Below, one piece after another: positions 1 to 8,664 of a stretch of 64,000 nt of DNA. Every line of letters begins with the position of its first letter. The first letter of the stretch is position 1. Where the stretch lies: positions 124,001-188,000 of the forward strand of contig NZ_JAECZB010000049.1 in NCBI RefSeq assembly GCF_016056295.1, written 5' to 3'. A program made the position numbers and the translations under genes. The notes under the pieces were generated by a model. That model saw only the letters and a list, made by a program, of their open reading frames with translations, was not told the DNA's origin and did not search any database. Source of the stretch: Atlanticothrix silvestris CENA357 (GTDB lineage: Bacteria > Cyanobacteriota > Cyanobacteriia > Cyanobacteriales > Nostocaceae).

Positions 1-936
1 GTTTCTCGCAATGACGTTTTACTTGGCTACGAATTTCCTACCGACAACTGGATCATCAGTGACCTTAATTTCCATTGGTTAGTCACTGATAACTTAGCAG
101 TAATGGTAGGAACAGAAGGTGTAAGTATGCCGTATGCTTTCCGTGGGCCCAATAGAGTAGAAAGCGCTGCTACAGGGCCATTATCTTATTTTGCCCAAAG
201 AAACCCGATTTTAAATATAGGTTACGGACATGGTGGCATTGCTGTAGATTGGCAATTCGCCAAACGTGCCAGTTTACAGGCGATTTATTCTAGTTATAAT
301 CCTGGTAATCCTGGTCAACGTAGTGGGTTGTTTGATGGAAATACTACTACGGGCCTGCAATTGTTGTTAACACCCACTGATGCTGTTGATTTAAGTTTGT
401 ATTATGTCAATAATTATTCTTCTGACGGTTGTTTACTCAACTTTGTCGGTGATGAATGTTTGACCGTGGTTGATAGTAGCACTGGTCAATCACAACCTCT
501 ACAAACTAATGCTATCGGCGCTACTGTTAATTGGCAAGTTTCGCCCCGCATTACATTAGGTGCATGGGGTGGTTATACTAAATCCTATATTCCTGGGCGA
601 TCGGGAAATGTAGAAACGACAAATTACATGGTATTTCTGAATTTTCCTGATTTGTTTGCTAAAGGTAATCTGGGCGGAATTTATATCGGACAACCTCCTA
701 AAATCACAAGTAGTAACTTACCTGTGGGTAGTAACATCCCAGATTTTATCAATACTGGTTTAGGACGTGCAGGAGGACAACCGGGCACAACGACGCAAAT
801 CGAAGCATTCTACCGCTTCCAGCTAACAGATAATATCAGCATTACACCAGGTATAATTCACATTCTGGAACCAAAGCACACACCAGATAATGACTCTGTG
901 ACTGTTGGCATTTTAAGAAGTAGCTTTACTTTTTAA
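1..936 (+). CDS. Iron uptake porin / OprB-family outer-membrane porin, C-terminal part
   Basis: The frame is open from base 1, so the N-terminus (expected signal peptide, SLH domain, coiled coil) lies off the left edge; about 311 residues remain. The visible part is a run of alternating polar/hydrophobic beta-strands rich in Gly, Asn, Thr and aromatic residues (for example GGIAVDWQFAKRASLQAIYS, then VNWQVSPRITLGAWGGYTK), and it ends in a terminal strand closing on Phe (RSSFTF), as outer-membrane barrels do. Cyanobacterial SLH-OprB porins end with the same kind of ITPGIIHI...TVGILRSSF pattern. The role would be passive passage of small solutes or iron through the outer membrane. The family is clear, the substrate is not. 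Confidence 0.85.
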   Translation, partial: VSRNDVLLGYEFPTDNWIISDLNFHWLVTDNLAVMVGTEGVSMPYAFRGPNRVESAATGPLSYFAQRNPILNIGYGHGGIAVDWQFAKRASLQAIYSSYNPGNPGQRSGLFDGNTTTGLQLLLTPTDAVDLSLYYVNNYSSDGCLLNFVGDECLTVVDSSTGQSQPLQTNAIGATVNWQVSPRITLGAWGGYTKSYIPGRSGNVETTNYMVFLNFPDLFAKGNLGGIYIGQPPKITSSNLPVGSNIPDFINTGLGRAGGQPGTTTQIEAFYRFQLTDNISITPGIIHILEPKHTPDNDSVTVGILRSSFTF

Positions 937-1069
937 TAGTCTTACCTTGTGTAAATACTAGTTATTTTTTATTGAAAATTGGTATTGCTAAATCACCCTA
1001 TTAAGTGATGCCACTTAAGTAATTTCAACGTTAAATTACATTAGAAGTAGCAATCCACAAGAAAAATAT

Positions 1070-1531
1070 ATGTTTTCATTGATAGTTAAATCAGGGCTGT
1101 CACTCTTCATACTGACAACAGCATCGCTAATTAATTATCCTGCGTCGGCAGAAATCGTAAAGACAATTTCTCAAAACCAAGAGCAAATAATACAACAGCA
1201 GCAAGAACAACAACGAGAAGAACTCAGAAGACAACAGCAGCAAGAACAACGACGAGAAGAACTCAGAAGACAACAACAGCAATGGAGCCAACGCCAGAAT
1301 GAATTAAAACAACAACCTCAACAATTGTGGCAACAATTTAGATCCCAGCAAGATCAACTCAGACTACAACAACAACAGCAGCAGGAACAATTTAGACAAC
1401 AAGATGAATTGAGGTTTCGATACCAGCAAGATCAACTCAGAATACAACAACAGCAGCAGCAGGAACAATTTAGACAACAACAAGATAGACTCAGACAACA
1501 GCAACAAAGATTAAATGAAAAATGGCAGTAA
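1070..1531 (+). CDS. Secreted Gln/Arg/Glu-rich repeat protein, function unknown
   Basis: A protein of 153 residues. Residues 1-27 look like a Sec signal peptide (Lys8, a hydrophobic core, then PASAE as a likely signal peptidase I site). Almost all the rest is low-complexity sequence built from EQ, QQQQ, EELRRQ, DQLR and EQFRQQ units, predicted as one long charged coiled coil. The DNA repeats too: a roughly 50-bp unit beginning gatcaactcag occurs near 1355 and again near 1432, and a 42-bp unit with gaagaactcagaagacaaca occurs near 1218 and 1255. No enzymatic domain is visible. It stands alone between the porin and a kinase. A structural or periplasmic spacer role is only a guess. The signal peptide argues that it is a real gene. 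Confidence 0.7.
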   Translation: MFSLIVKSGLSLFILTTASLINYPASAEIVKTISQNQEQIIQQQQEQQREELRRQQQQEQRREELRRQQQQWSQRQNELKQQPQQLWQQFRSQQDQLRLQQQQQQEQFRQQDELRFRYQQDQLRIQQQQQQEQFRQQQDRLRQQQQRLNEKWQ

Positions 1532-1698
1532 TATCAAGCGAAATTAGGGTTTTGTACTAACGCCTTATCCAAATGCTATGGGAGTGAGGAGACAAAATAG
1601 CAACTTTCCCTTATCTTGTTGTCTCCCCAACTTCTTTAAATAGTGATTATCCTGAATATAAGGGAATCACCTTAGCGTAAATTGCCAGCAGGTGTCTG

Positions 1699-2871
1699 AT
1701 GCTGCAAACAGAACAGATCTTACAAGACCGTTATCAAATCCAAAGCCAACTCGGCAATAATGGAATTCGTCAAACTTGGCTAGCAAAAGATTTACAAGCA
1801 TCTAATGCCGAGAAATCGTTAGTTGTGGTCAAACTCTTGGCCTTTGGCGGTACTGTACAGTGGGATGACCTGAAACTCTTTGAACGAGAAGCGCAGATTC
1901 TCAAACAGCTAAACCATCCCCGCATTCCTCGGTATTTTGATTATTTTTGTATCGATGACCGTACACTCTGGTTCGGCTTGGTACAAGAATATATTCCTGG
2001 TGAATCGCTGAAGGAAAGACTTGCTGTTGGCAAAAGATTTACTGAAAAGCAAGTTAAGAAGATTGCTGCTGAGATTTTAAATATTCTCATGTATTTACAT
2101 GAGATGAATCCTGGTGTATTACATCGGGATATTAAACCGAGCAATTTAATATGGGGTGAAGATAATCGGATTCATTTAGTAGATTTTGGTGCAGTTCAAG
2201 ATAAGGCTGCTAAAGAGGGTGTTACATTTACCGTCGTGGGTACTTATGGTTACGCACCAATGGAACAATTTGGCGGTCGGGCGGTTCCAGCATCTGATCT
2301 TTATGCTCTAGGAGCAACTTTGATTCATTTGTTAACTGGTATTCCCCCTGCTGAATTACCCCAGCAAGATTTGCGATTGCAATTTGCTGAACGAGTTAAT
2401 TTGAGTCCCAGTTTTGCCTTATGGCTGCAAAAGTTGATAGAACCTGCGCCAGAACAACGTTTCATTAGCGCCCGTCAAGCTTTAGATGTGCTGAAATCCG
2501 GTCTTGCTGTCAAATCTAAAAGTAAGAAAATCATTAACAATTCTGGTTGTGGAATTAATAATTACCATGAGGTAGTACCTGATGAAATTCAGGGATGGAA
2601 TTGGGGAGCGTTTTTACTACCTTGGTTGTGGTTGTGGACAAATCAAGTTTGGTTAGGATTGTTTTGTTTTGTGCCCCAAATTGGTTGGGTAATGGCGATC
2701 GCTATGGGTGCAAAAGGCAACGAATGGGCTTGGAAAAGTAGACAGTGGCGCAGTATTGAACAATTTAAAGCTCATCAAAGAGGCTGGGCGATCACTGGTG
2801 TTTTAATTGGTGCGCCTATTAGTATTATGTTGTGGATCGGGGCGATCGCTGTATTAAAAAGTGTATTTTAA
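1699..2871 (+). CDS. Serine/threonine protein kinase with C-terminal membrane segments
   Basis: A Hanks-type kinase of 390 residues. The catalytic domain covers about residues 11-265: VVVKLL with Lys45, catalytic loop HRDIKPSN (142-149, Asp144), DFG at 162-164, and an activation/P+1 segment GTYGYAPMEQ at 181-190. The nucleotide loop is degenerate (LGNNGIRQTW, 18-27) compared with GxGxxG. The C-terminus (about 300-388) has two or three hydrophobic, Trp-rich stretches, so the kinase is probably held at the membrane by its tail with the catalytic part in the cytosol. This C-terminal architecture is common among cyanobacterial kinases. It is a single gene with the ATG at 1699; the next gene, msrA, is convergent. 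The substrate is unknown. Confidence 0.9.
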   Translation: MLQTEQILQDRYQIQSQLGNNGIRQTWLAKDLQASNAEKSLVVVKLLAFGGTVQWDDLKLFEREAQILKQLNHPRIPRYFDYFCIDDRTLWFGLVQEYIPGESLKERLAVGKRFTEKQVKKIAAEILNILMYLHEMNPGVLHRDIKPSNLIWGEDNRIHLVDFGAVQDKAAKEGVTFTVVGTYGYAPMEQFGGRAVPASDLYALGATLIHLLTGIPPAELPQQDLRLQFAERVNLSPSFALWLQKLIEPAPEQRFISARQALDVLKSGLAVKSKSKKIINNSGCGINNYHEVVPDEIQGWNWGAFLLPWLWLWTNQVWLGLFCFVPQIGWVMAIAMGAKGNEWAWKSRQWRSIEQFKAHQRGWAITGVLIGAPISIMLWIGAIAVLKSVF

Positions 2872-2902
2872 GGAGACAGGAGGAGCAACTCCCCTGCTCC
2901 TT
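2870..2902. terminator. Possible bidirectional terminator between kinase gene and msrA
   Basis: AAGGAG at 2870-2875 pairs with CTCCTT at 2897-2902, and an inner GGAG/CTCC can extend the stem. It overlaps the kinase stop codon and sits in the 36-bp gap between two convergent genes. There is no long T-tract on either side, so it is only a candidate. Confidence 0.35.
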
Positions 2903-2907
2903 ATCTA

Positions 2908-3573
2908 TTAATTTACTGGCGATTCCACTACGCCCACAGGACAAGAAACATTAGTCCCTCCTAACCCGCAGTAGCCGTTGGGGTTTTTGGCTAGATACTG
3001 CTGATGGTAGGCTTCTGCATAGTAAAACTCAGGTGCATCTAGGATTTCTGTGGTAATTTTTCCGTAACCTGCACCATTGAGAGCTTGCTGATAAGCGTCT
3101 TTTGATGCTTCTGCTAGCTGCTTTTGAGTTTCAGAATACACATAAATTCCTGAACGGTATTGGGTTCCAGTGTCATTACCTTGACGCATTCCTTGGGTAG
3201 GGTTGTGACTTTCCCAAAAAATCTTGAGTAGTTCAGAATAACTAATCACTTTGGGATCGAATACAACCAAAACCACTTCATTGTGACCAGTTCTGCCGCT
3301 ACATACTTCTTCATAGGTAGGATTAGGCGTATAACCAGCAGCATAACCCACTGCGGTTGTGTAAACTCCTTTTAGTTGCCAAAATTTCCGTTCTGCACCC
3401 CAAAAACAACCCAAACCAAACAATGCTTTTTCCAATCCTTCAGGATAAGGAGGTTTGAGTTGATTCTTGTTAACGTAGTGATGATCGCTTACGGGTATAG
3501 GCTGTGTTCTTCCTGACAAAGCTTCTTCAGGAGTGGGCATAACCGACTTTTTGCCAAATCCAAATAGTGCCAT
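2908..3573 (-). CDS. msrA: Peptide-methionine (S)-S-oxide reductase MsrA
   Basis: A protein of 221 residues that reduces the S epimer of methionine sulfoxide in proteins and free methionine, repairing oxidative damage with thioredoxin as usual reductant. The signature GCFWGAE lies at residues 55-61 with catalytic Cys56. Candidate resolving cysteines sit in the tail (Cys202 in YCGLGG, Cys211 in SCPVG). Conserved GTQYRSGIY and AEAYHQQYL segments are present. An N-terminal extension of about 45 residues before the core is usual for cyanobacterial MsrA. The ATG at 3573 is the only sensible start. It is monocistronic and convergent with the kinase gene. Confidence 0.95.
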   Translation of the reverse strand: MALFGFGKKSVMPTPEEALSGRTQPIPVSDHHYVNKNQLKPPYPEGLEKALFGLGCFWGAERKFWQLKGVYTTAVGYAAGYTPNPTYEEVCSGRTGHNEVVLVVFDPKVISYSELLKIFWESHNPTQGMRQGNDTGTQYRSGIYVYSETQKQLAEASKDAYQQALNGAGYGKITTEILDAPEFYYAEAYHQQYLAKNPNGYCGLGGTNVSCPVGVVESPVN

Positions 3574-3741
3574 TGATTCTAACTCTGGTTTCTCATAAAC
3601 ATCTTTACCTTACTTAATATTGTATTGTAAAGAATCAGGCGATCGCTATTGAAACCAAACGAGCTGGAAGATTTGTTTTAAGTAAGTCAGTGCAATAAAA
3701 CCAAACTGTGTGAATAAAAGTAAATAAGGCTCAAACTCTTT

Positions 3742-3774
3742 CTCCCCCTGCTCCCCTGCTCCCTGCTCCCTGCC
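3742..3774. repeat. Pyrimidine-rich CTGCTCCC microrepeat
   Basis: Within the 332-bp gap 3574-3905 lies a C/T-only-like tract made of repeated CTGCTCCC and CTCCC words. The same style of tract appears near 16190 and, as the G-rich complement, near 44905 and 46000. Apart from a HIP1 site near 3640 the rest of the gap shows nothing recognisable. Confidence 0.5.
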
Positions 3775-3905
3775 TTATCCCAACAATAATTATTTACGCC
3801 GACCTACTTAGCTAGCCACCAATGTCTCAATGCTGAAGAACTCAGCTAAATTTTTTACTTTGTGATACTTTACACCCCATGTAGAGACGCAAAAATTTGG
3901 TTTTT

Positions 3906-4607
3906 CTAACACCCTAGCTGCACTGTGCTAGATAAATCTACTAATTGAGGAGCTTGAATTTGTTCTTTAGCTAAAGCTAATGCTTGATAAGCAGCCTCTA
4001 ACTTTGTTTGGTCTGTAGAAGTATGAGCAAAACGCTTTAAATAAGCTTCGAGATATTTAATACGTAAGTAAGGATCATCATCTGGATTCTGAAGAAAAGG
4101 AAGATCAGATTCAACCATGAAACGAATGGCCAGTAATGGAATAGGGCTACGCAATGGACGAAAGTTTGGGTTGTGCAGACCTGAACTTTGATTATTCCTG
4201 TGAAATTCTCCTAGCATTAATCCTGATTCAACAAATAATGGTTTAAGTTTTTGCTGAATACTATCAATTAATTGAAAATTTTCATTTATATGAACATCAG
4301 GAAAAATAAGCAAGAAGGCTCTATATATATCTAATTCCTTGTATTCTGTACCTGACTTAATAAAGATATCTCCATAACGTCTCACAATCTCTTCTAATTC
4401 ATGGAAATGCAAATTATTTCCACGAATAACCGCCATTTGAATGCTATTTGATTTGAGAGCTTGAGGTACGAATGGACAAACTGGGCCTGGCCTTCCTAAA
4501 TTACGATGATGCTTTGCTAAAAAACTTTTAACCCACTCCATAACTTCAAGCAAGTAGGGAATATCTTGCTGGGTTTGCTCAATTTCAGTAAATGTGTATA
4601 GTTGCAT
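3906..4607 (-). CDS. Conserved hypothetical protein, DUF6875-like
   Basis: A soluble protein of 233 residues with no signal peptide or membrane segment. A distinctive motif GRPGPVCPFVP (38-48, with Cys44) is followed by alpha/beta sequence with VHINENFQLIDSIQQKLKP and HRNNQSSGLHNPNFRPLRSP. Such a Cys-Pro-Phe-Val-Pro motif is what I associate with DUF6875 domain proteins, often found near biosynthetic or signalling genes, but this assignment rests on memory. LRSPIPLLAIRFMVESDLPF near residue 150 also suggests a conserved binding surface. The function is unknown. The gene is isolated, with no neighbour closer than 300 bp on either side. Confidence 0.7.
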   Translation of the reverse strand: MQLYTFTEIEQTQQDIPYLLEVMEWVKSFLAKHHRNLGRPGPVCPFVPQALKSNSIQMAVIRGNNLHFHELEEIVRRYGDIFIKSGTEYKELDIYRAFLLIFPDVHINENFQLIDSIQQKLKPLFVESGLMLGEFHRNNQSSGLHNPNFRPLRSPIPLLAIRFMVESDLPFLQNPDDDPYLRIKYLEAYLKRFAHTSTDQTKLEAAYQALALAKEQIQAPQLVDLSSTVQLGC

Positions 4608-5098
4608 ATGCTAAGGATAAGTACATTGAATTTTGTAATTTTCAATTGAAAATTATTCTCATAAGCATAATCAACATTAAACTAATCATTACCAAGGTAA
4701 TAAAAAGTTTCTTGATTACAAACTGTTCATTTTTTTGGTATCAATCACAATGAATAAAGATGTAATACTCAGTACTTACTATCTTTATTTACTAAAATTC
4801 TTGCTTCTAAGTTCTGCTGATGCTACGGCATGAAAGGCAAGCTTTTGTAAGACACTATGGAGTCCTCAAAAGTTAATCCATTCATCGGATATATTCTATA
4901 AGACCGTTGGATTTATTTTTTAGGAAAAATTAAAGAAACTAATAGGGTGGAGTGATTGCAACTATTCTGGTCTTTACTGCGATACAGATTCGTCATGTTT
5001 TTTTAAAGTAAGGTTTTAGCCCTACCGTTTATTTTTAACTTTATTTAATGAATAAAATATGAAGTTTATGTATAAGTACTTAGAAATATTATAAAGTT
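4608..5098. other. Gene-free stretch
   Basis: About 490 bp of A+T-rich sequence upstream of the DUF6875-like gene. I see no credible reading frame, RNA gene or strong hairpin here; the promoter of the minus-strand gene starting at 4607 should lie at its left end. Confidence 0.5.
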
Positions 5099-5275
5099 TT
5101 AATAGAGATTCAACATCACTTTTATAGGATGCTGCGATCGCTTGTGGTTAACACTGAGAACATAATTTAAAAGCCCGTTTAGCGAATTACTTACTTGTAG
5201 ATAATCCAGTAAAGTCTTAATTAATACGCCAATTTTAGCAAAGACAGTAGTTATCACTAAAAAGGCTAAGATCAC
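5099..5275 (-). CDS. Possible small single-pass membrane protein
   Basis: A short frame with one hydrophobic N-terminal helix (VILAFLVITTVFAKIGVLI) followed by a polar tail. A GTG at 5275 would be the start; a TTG at 5284 extends it by three codons. No clear ribosome-binding site is visible, and I recognise no family. It may be a chance frame in gene-poor DNA. Confidence 0.25.
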   Translation of the reverse strand: MILAFLVITTVFAKIGVLIKTLLDYLQVSNSLNGLLNYVLSVNHKRSQHPIKVMLNLY

Positions 5276-5390
5276 TGTAAACAATGTGTAATGTTAATAG
5301 CATCATATTTTAATTATTTACTGCGATCGCACTCTACTATATCTATTAAAATATTGCCCTGATCATCAAAATAGGCGATCGCTGTTAATA

Positions 5391-5490
5391 CTATTTGCCT
5401 TTACCACCGCCGAAGAATTTGTATATTCCGTATCCAATAGCTCCCACAGCAACTTTCAACGGCTTTATCAGCAATATCTTCCAAACTCAT
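5391..5490 (-). pseudogene. Frameshifted micro-gene for a Gly-rich small protein
   Basis: On the minus strand an ATG at 5490 begins MSLEDIADKAVE and then runs into unlikely sequence, stopping at 5401. Shifting by one base after codon 11 gives KVAVGAIGYGIYKFFGGGKG and a final K before a stop at 5391. The hydrophobic/Gly patch followed by a Lys/Gly tail looks like one small protein of about 33 residues broken by a single-base indel near the GTTGAAAGTT stretch. The family is not recognised. A sequencing error is the alternative explanation. Confidence 0.45.
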
Positions 5491-5753
5491 AGATTAATTT
5501 TTCCTAATCTGGTGCGTCATACAAGACTACTGAAGCATAATTATTACTAAATATAGACCAGTATTAATACGGGTACTATCTCACTTTAGCCTAAATCACT
5601 AACCAAGAGTTTTTGACAAAAAAACACATCTGGAAGCCAAAGATCCCAGGATAATGAATCATAATTAACCTCGGTAGCTTTTAGCTATCAGCCACAAGCC
5701 GCAAGCTGAGATGGTGAATACTGAAGGCTTTTAATCAACTCAACTAATTGACT

Positions 5754-6776
5754 ATGAACTTAGAACAAGTCAAAGGTTCTCCAAATTTTTCGCCAGCTAT
5801 CCGCGTCGGAGTACTGGGTTTCGGCGGATTAGGACAAGCAGCAGCCAGAGTCCTGTCTCCTAAACGGGAAATGATTTTAGTCGCAGCAGCAGATCAAAAA
5901 GGCTATGCTTACGCCGCTGAAGGATTAAATACTCAAGAATGCATTGCAACGTACCAGTCCCAAGGTTCGGTAGGTTATTTAGAACCAGTTGGTACATTAA
6001 CAAATGATAGTATTCAGGATTTAATCGCCAGCGCACAACCTGTCGATGGGTATTTTTTGGCTTTACCCAACTTGCCAAATGACTTTATTCCTTCTGTTGC
6101 CAAAGAGTTTATCAAAGCTGGTTGGCGTGGAGTGCTAGTAGATGCAATTAAGCGCACTAGTGCCGTAGAACAGCTATTAGCGATGAAAGAAGAATTGCAA
6201 GCAGCCGGCATTACCTACATGACAGGATGTGGGGCTACACCTGGATTGTTAACCGCCGCCGCCGCTTTAGCAGCTCAAAGCTATGCTGAAATTCACAAAG
6301 TAGAGATTACCTTTGGGGTAGGAATAGCCAACTGGGAAGCTTACCGCGCCACTGTTCGAGAAGACATTGGTCATATACCTGGTTATACAGTAGAAACTGC
6401 CAGGGCGATGACTGACGCAGAAGTAGAAGCCCTACTAGATAAAACTAATGGTGTGTTAACTCTAGAAAATATGGAACATGCCGATGATGTAATGCTAGAG
6501 TTTGCGGGAATTTGCGATCGCGATCGCGTTACTGTTGGTGGTGTAGTCGATACTCGCAATCCCAAAAAACCCCTCAGCACCAACGTTAAGGTAACAGGGC
6601 GCACCTTTGAAGGCAAAATTTCCACCCATACCTTTACACTAGGTGATGAAACCAGTATGGCAGCGAATGTTTGCGGCCCTGCCTTTGGTTATCTCAAAGC
6701 TGGTAGACAATTGCACCAGCGCGGCATCTATGGCATATTCACAGCAGCCGAAATTATGCCCCAGTTTGTGAAGTAA
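5754..6776 (+). CDS. Saccharopine dehydrogenase-like NAD(P)-dependent oxidoreductase
   Basis: A protein of 340 residues from the ATG at 5754 (a TTG two codons upstream is possible but less likely). The N-terminus is a Rossmann fold with the dinucleotide loop [13 protein letters not shown] at about residues 17-29. A second conserved segment [20 protein letters not shown] is typical of saccharopine/homospermidine-dehydrogenase-like folds, where it sits near the active site. The C-terminal half carries the substrate domain ([20 protein letters not shown]). Substrate and pathway cannot be told from sequence; cyanobacterial genomes carry this as a single conserved gene. It is convergent with the next gene, with six bases between the stops. 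Confidence 0.8.
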   Translation: MNLEQVKGSPNFSPAIRVGVLGFGGLGQAAARVLSPKREMILVAAADQKGYAYAAEGLNTQECIATYQSQGSVGYLEPVGTLTNDSIQDLIASAQPVDGYFLALPNLPNDFIPSVAKEFIKAGWRGVLVDAIKRTSAVEQLLAMKEELQAAGITYMTGCGATPGLLTAAAALAAQSYAEIHKVEITFGVGIANWEAYRATVREDIGHIPGYTVETARAMTDAEVEALLDKTNGVLTLENMEHADDVMLEFAGICDRDRVTVGGVVDTRNPKKPLSTNVKVTGRTFEGKISTHTFTLGDETSMAANVCGPAFGYLKAGRQLHQRGIYGIFTAAEIMPQFVK

Positions 6777-6782
6777 GAAAGA

Positions 6783-7340
6783 CTAGGGGCTAGCCTCTAG
6801 CCCCTCTTCATCCCTAATCTCTTCCTCAAATAGCAATGAAGGTGTTTGCATTACAAATGGCAGTTCCGCACCTACAAGACCTCGCTGAATACGTTCTGAT
6901 GTCTCAGCGAAAATCACAAATAGAGGATATATAGTATTAGCCCCTTCACTTAAAATATGGCTGTGACGGGGAGGCATCAGCCACTCATAATCTTGATCTA
7001 ATAAAACCTGTGTTTGTCGCCAACGTCCTAACAAATCAGAAAAGTCTTCGTAGTGACGATGAATAAAAACTAAAATTTCAGCACCAGTTTTAATTTTCCA
7101 TTCTGGGTCACACATTAAAATTGCCACATCACAGGGTAAACAAGTCGCCTGTGGAGCTGTTGTCTCAGTTTGACGGAAGCGGACAATTGGCAAGGGAATA
7201 GTGATCACACTGTCATCTGGACGACGTAGACTAGGAATCATTTCCAAGTATGGTCGGTGTTGTTTTAATAATGCGATCGCAGCCAAATGATGGCTATATT
7301 CTGCCAAACTAGCTTCATAGTGAGATTTTTGTACAGGCAT
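6783..7340 (-). CDS. Conserved hypothetical cyanobacterial protein
   Basis: A soluble protein of 185 residues. Visible features are a His-rich N-terminus (SHYEASLAEYSHHLAAIALL), a CLPCD pair of cysteines near residue 87, EILVFIHRHYEDFSDLLGRW, and an acidic C-terminus (FEEEIRDEEGLE). No signal peptide or membrane helix is present. It is the last minus-strand gene before pilC, with 100 bp between, so it could be read on from the pil operon. I do not recognise the family and assign no function. Confidence 0.7.
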   Translation of the reverse strand: MPVQKSHYEASLAEYSHHLAAIALLKQHRPYLEMIPSLRRPDDSVITIPLPIVRFRQTETTAPQATCLPCDVAILMCDPEWKIKTGAEILVFIHRHYEDFSDLLGRWRQTQVLLDQDYEWLMPPRHSHILSEGANTIYPLFVIFAETSERIQRGLVGAELPFVMQTPSLLFEEEIRDEEGLEASP

Positions 7341-7440
7341 AATTTTCGAAAGGATGAAGTGTGTTTTTGTAGCGTCTCCAATCGAAAAAGGATGAAGTAT
7401 AAATTATTTAATTTTTCATCCTTTAACTTTCATCCTTTAT

Positions 7441-8664
7441 TTATCCTAGCTTTTCAAATACCTTAAACAGAGGCAGATACATTGCCATCAAAATTGTACC
7501 AACCATGCCTCCTAGAACCAAAATCATAATTGGTTCCAAAACGCTAGTTAATGCTTTTACTGCTTGCTCAACTTCATCTTCATAGAAGTCGGCAATTTTC
7601 ATCAACATGGCATCTATTTCTCCAGTTTCTTCCCCAATACTAATCATTTGAATTGCCATAGCAGGAAAAACTTTATCTTTTTGCAAAGCAATACTAATCA
7701 TGCCTCCTTGTTGAATTTCTAAACGCGCTGCATCTATGGCATTGGCAACTACTTGGTTTCCTGATGTATCTCGTACAATTTCTAAAGAAGTCAGAATTGG
7801 TACACCTGAACGGGCTAAGGCTCCAAAGGTGCGACTAAAACGGGCAACAGAAGATTTTTGAATCAAATCACCAAACAAAGGCATTTTTAAAGAAAGACGG
7901 TCAATTGTTTCGCGACCAACATGGGTTTTATAATACTGCGTGTAAGCAATTCTAAATCCGACAATACCAGCGATCAGAACTCCTACTTTCCAACTTCTTA
8001 AAATCTCACTACAAGTCATCAAAAATTGCGTTAGTGCAGGCAACTCTGTTCCCAAATCTTGGAAAATTTTAGCAAAAATAGGAATGAGAAAAACAGTCAT
8101 ACCGACAAAGATACCGGTTGCCAAAATACCTACGACAACTGGATAAGCTAACGCTGATTTAATTTGGTTTTGTAAACGGGCCACATCCTCTAATAACTTA
8201 GCTAAACGATTTAGCACTTCGTCAAGTACACCACCAACTTCACCAGCTTGAATCATACTGACATACAAACCATCAAAGCAATCAGGATGCTTACGCATGG
8301 AGTCAGAAAGGTTAACTCCGCTTTGAACATCATTGCTAATATCAATTAGAGCTTGTTTCAGTTTAGGGTTAGTACACTGATCAGACAGTACACCTAAACC
8401 TCTGACAATTGCCACTCCCGCATTCACCAAAGTAGCGAGTTGACGAGAGAAAACCGCTTTGTCCTTAATAGAAACTTTAACGAAAGAATTTTGAATTTTT
8501 TGTAAGTCAAAACTTCCCTGAAAGCCCAAAGATTGTTTAAGTTCTTGAACTACAAAACCTTGGTCTCTAAGATTAGTACGGGCTTGCGCCAAAGATTCAG
8601 CAACAATTTTTTCTGTTCTAGATTTTCCTTGTGGATCTCGAATACGAGCAACGTAGGTTGGCAT
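7441..8664 (-). CDS. pilC: Type IV pilus inner-membrane platform protein PilC
   Basis: A type II secretion F family protein of 407 residues. After an N-terminal segment (VARIRDPQGKSRTEKIVAES) come two T2SSF domains, about residues 70-195 and 275-400. The first holds the hallmark CFDGLYVSMIQAGEVGGVLD; the second repeats it as VFPAMAIQMISIGEETGEID. Membrane helices follow at about 170-195, 220-245 and 375-400. PilC is the inner-membrane platform on which the PilB and PilT motors act during pilus assembly and retraction. It is the third gene of a pilB-pilT-pilC order on this strand, 666 bp after pilT. Confidence 0.95.
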   Translation of the reverse strand: MPTYVARIRDPQGKSRTEKIVAESLAQARTNLRDQGFVVQELKQSLGFQGSFDLQKIQNSFVKVSIKDKAVFSRQLATLVNAGVAIVRGLGVLSDQCTNPKLKQALIDISNDVQSGVNLSDSMRKHPDCFDGLYVSMIQAGEVGGVLDEVLNRLAKLLEDVARLQNQIKSALAYPVVVGILATGIFVGMTVFLIPIFAKIFQDLGTELPALTQFLMTCSEILRSWKVGVLIAGIVGFRIAYTQYYKTHVGRETIDRLSLKMPLFGDLIQKSSVARFSRTFGALARSGVPILTSLEIVRDTSGNQVVANAIDAARLEIQQGGMISIALQKDKVFPAMAIQMISIGEETGEIDAMLMKIADFYEDEVEQAVKALTSVLEPIMILVLGGMVGTILMAMYLPLFKVFEKLG

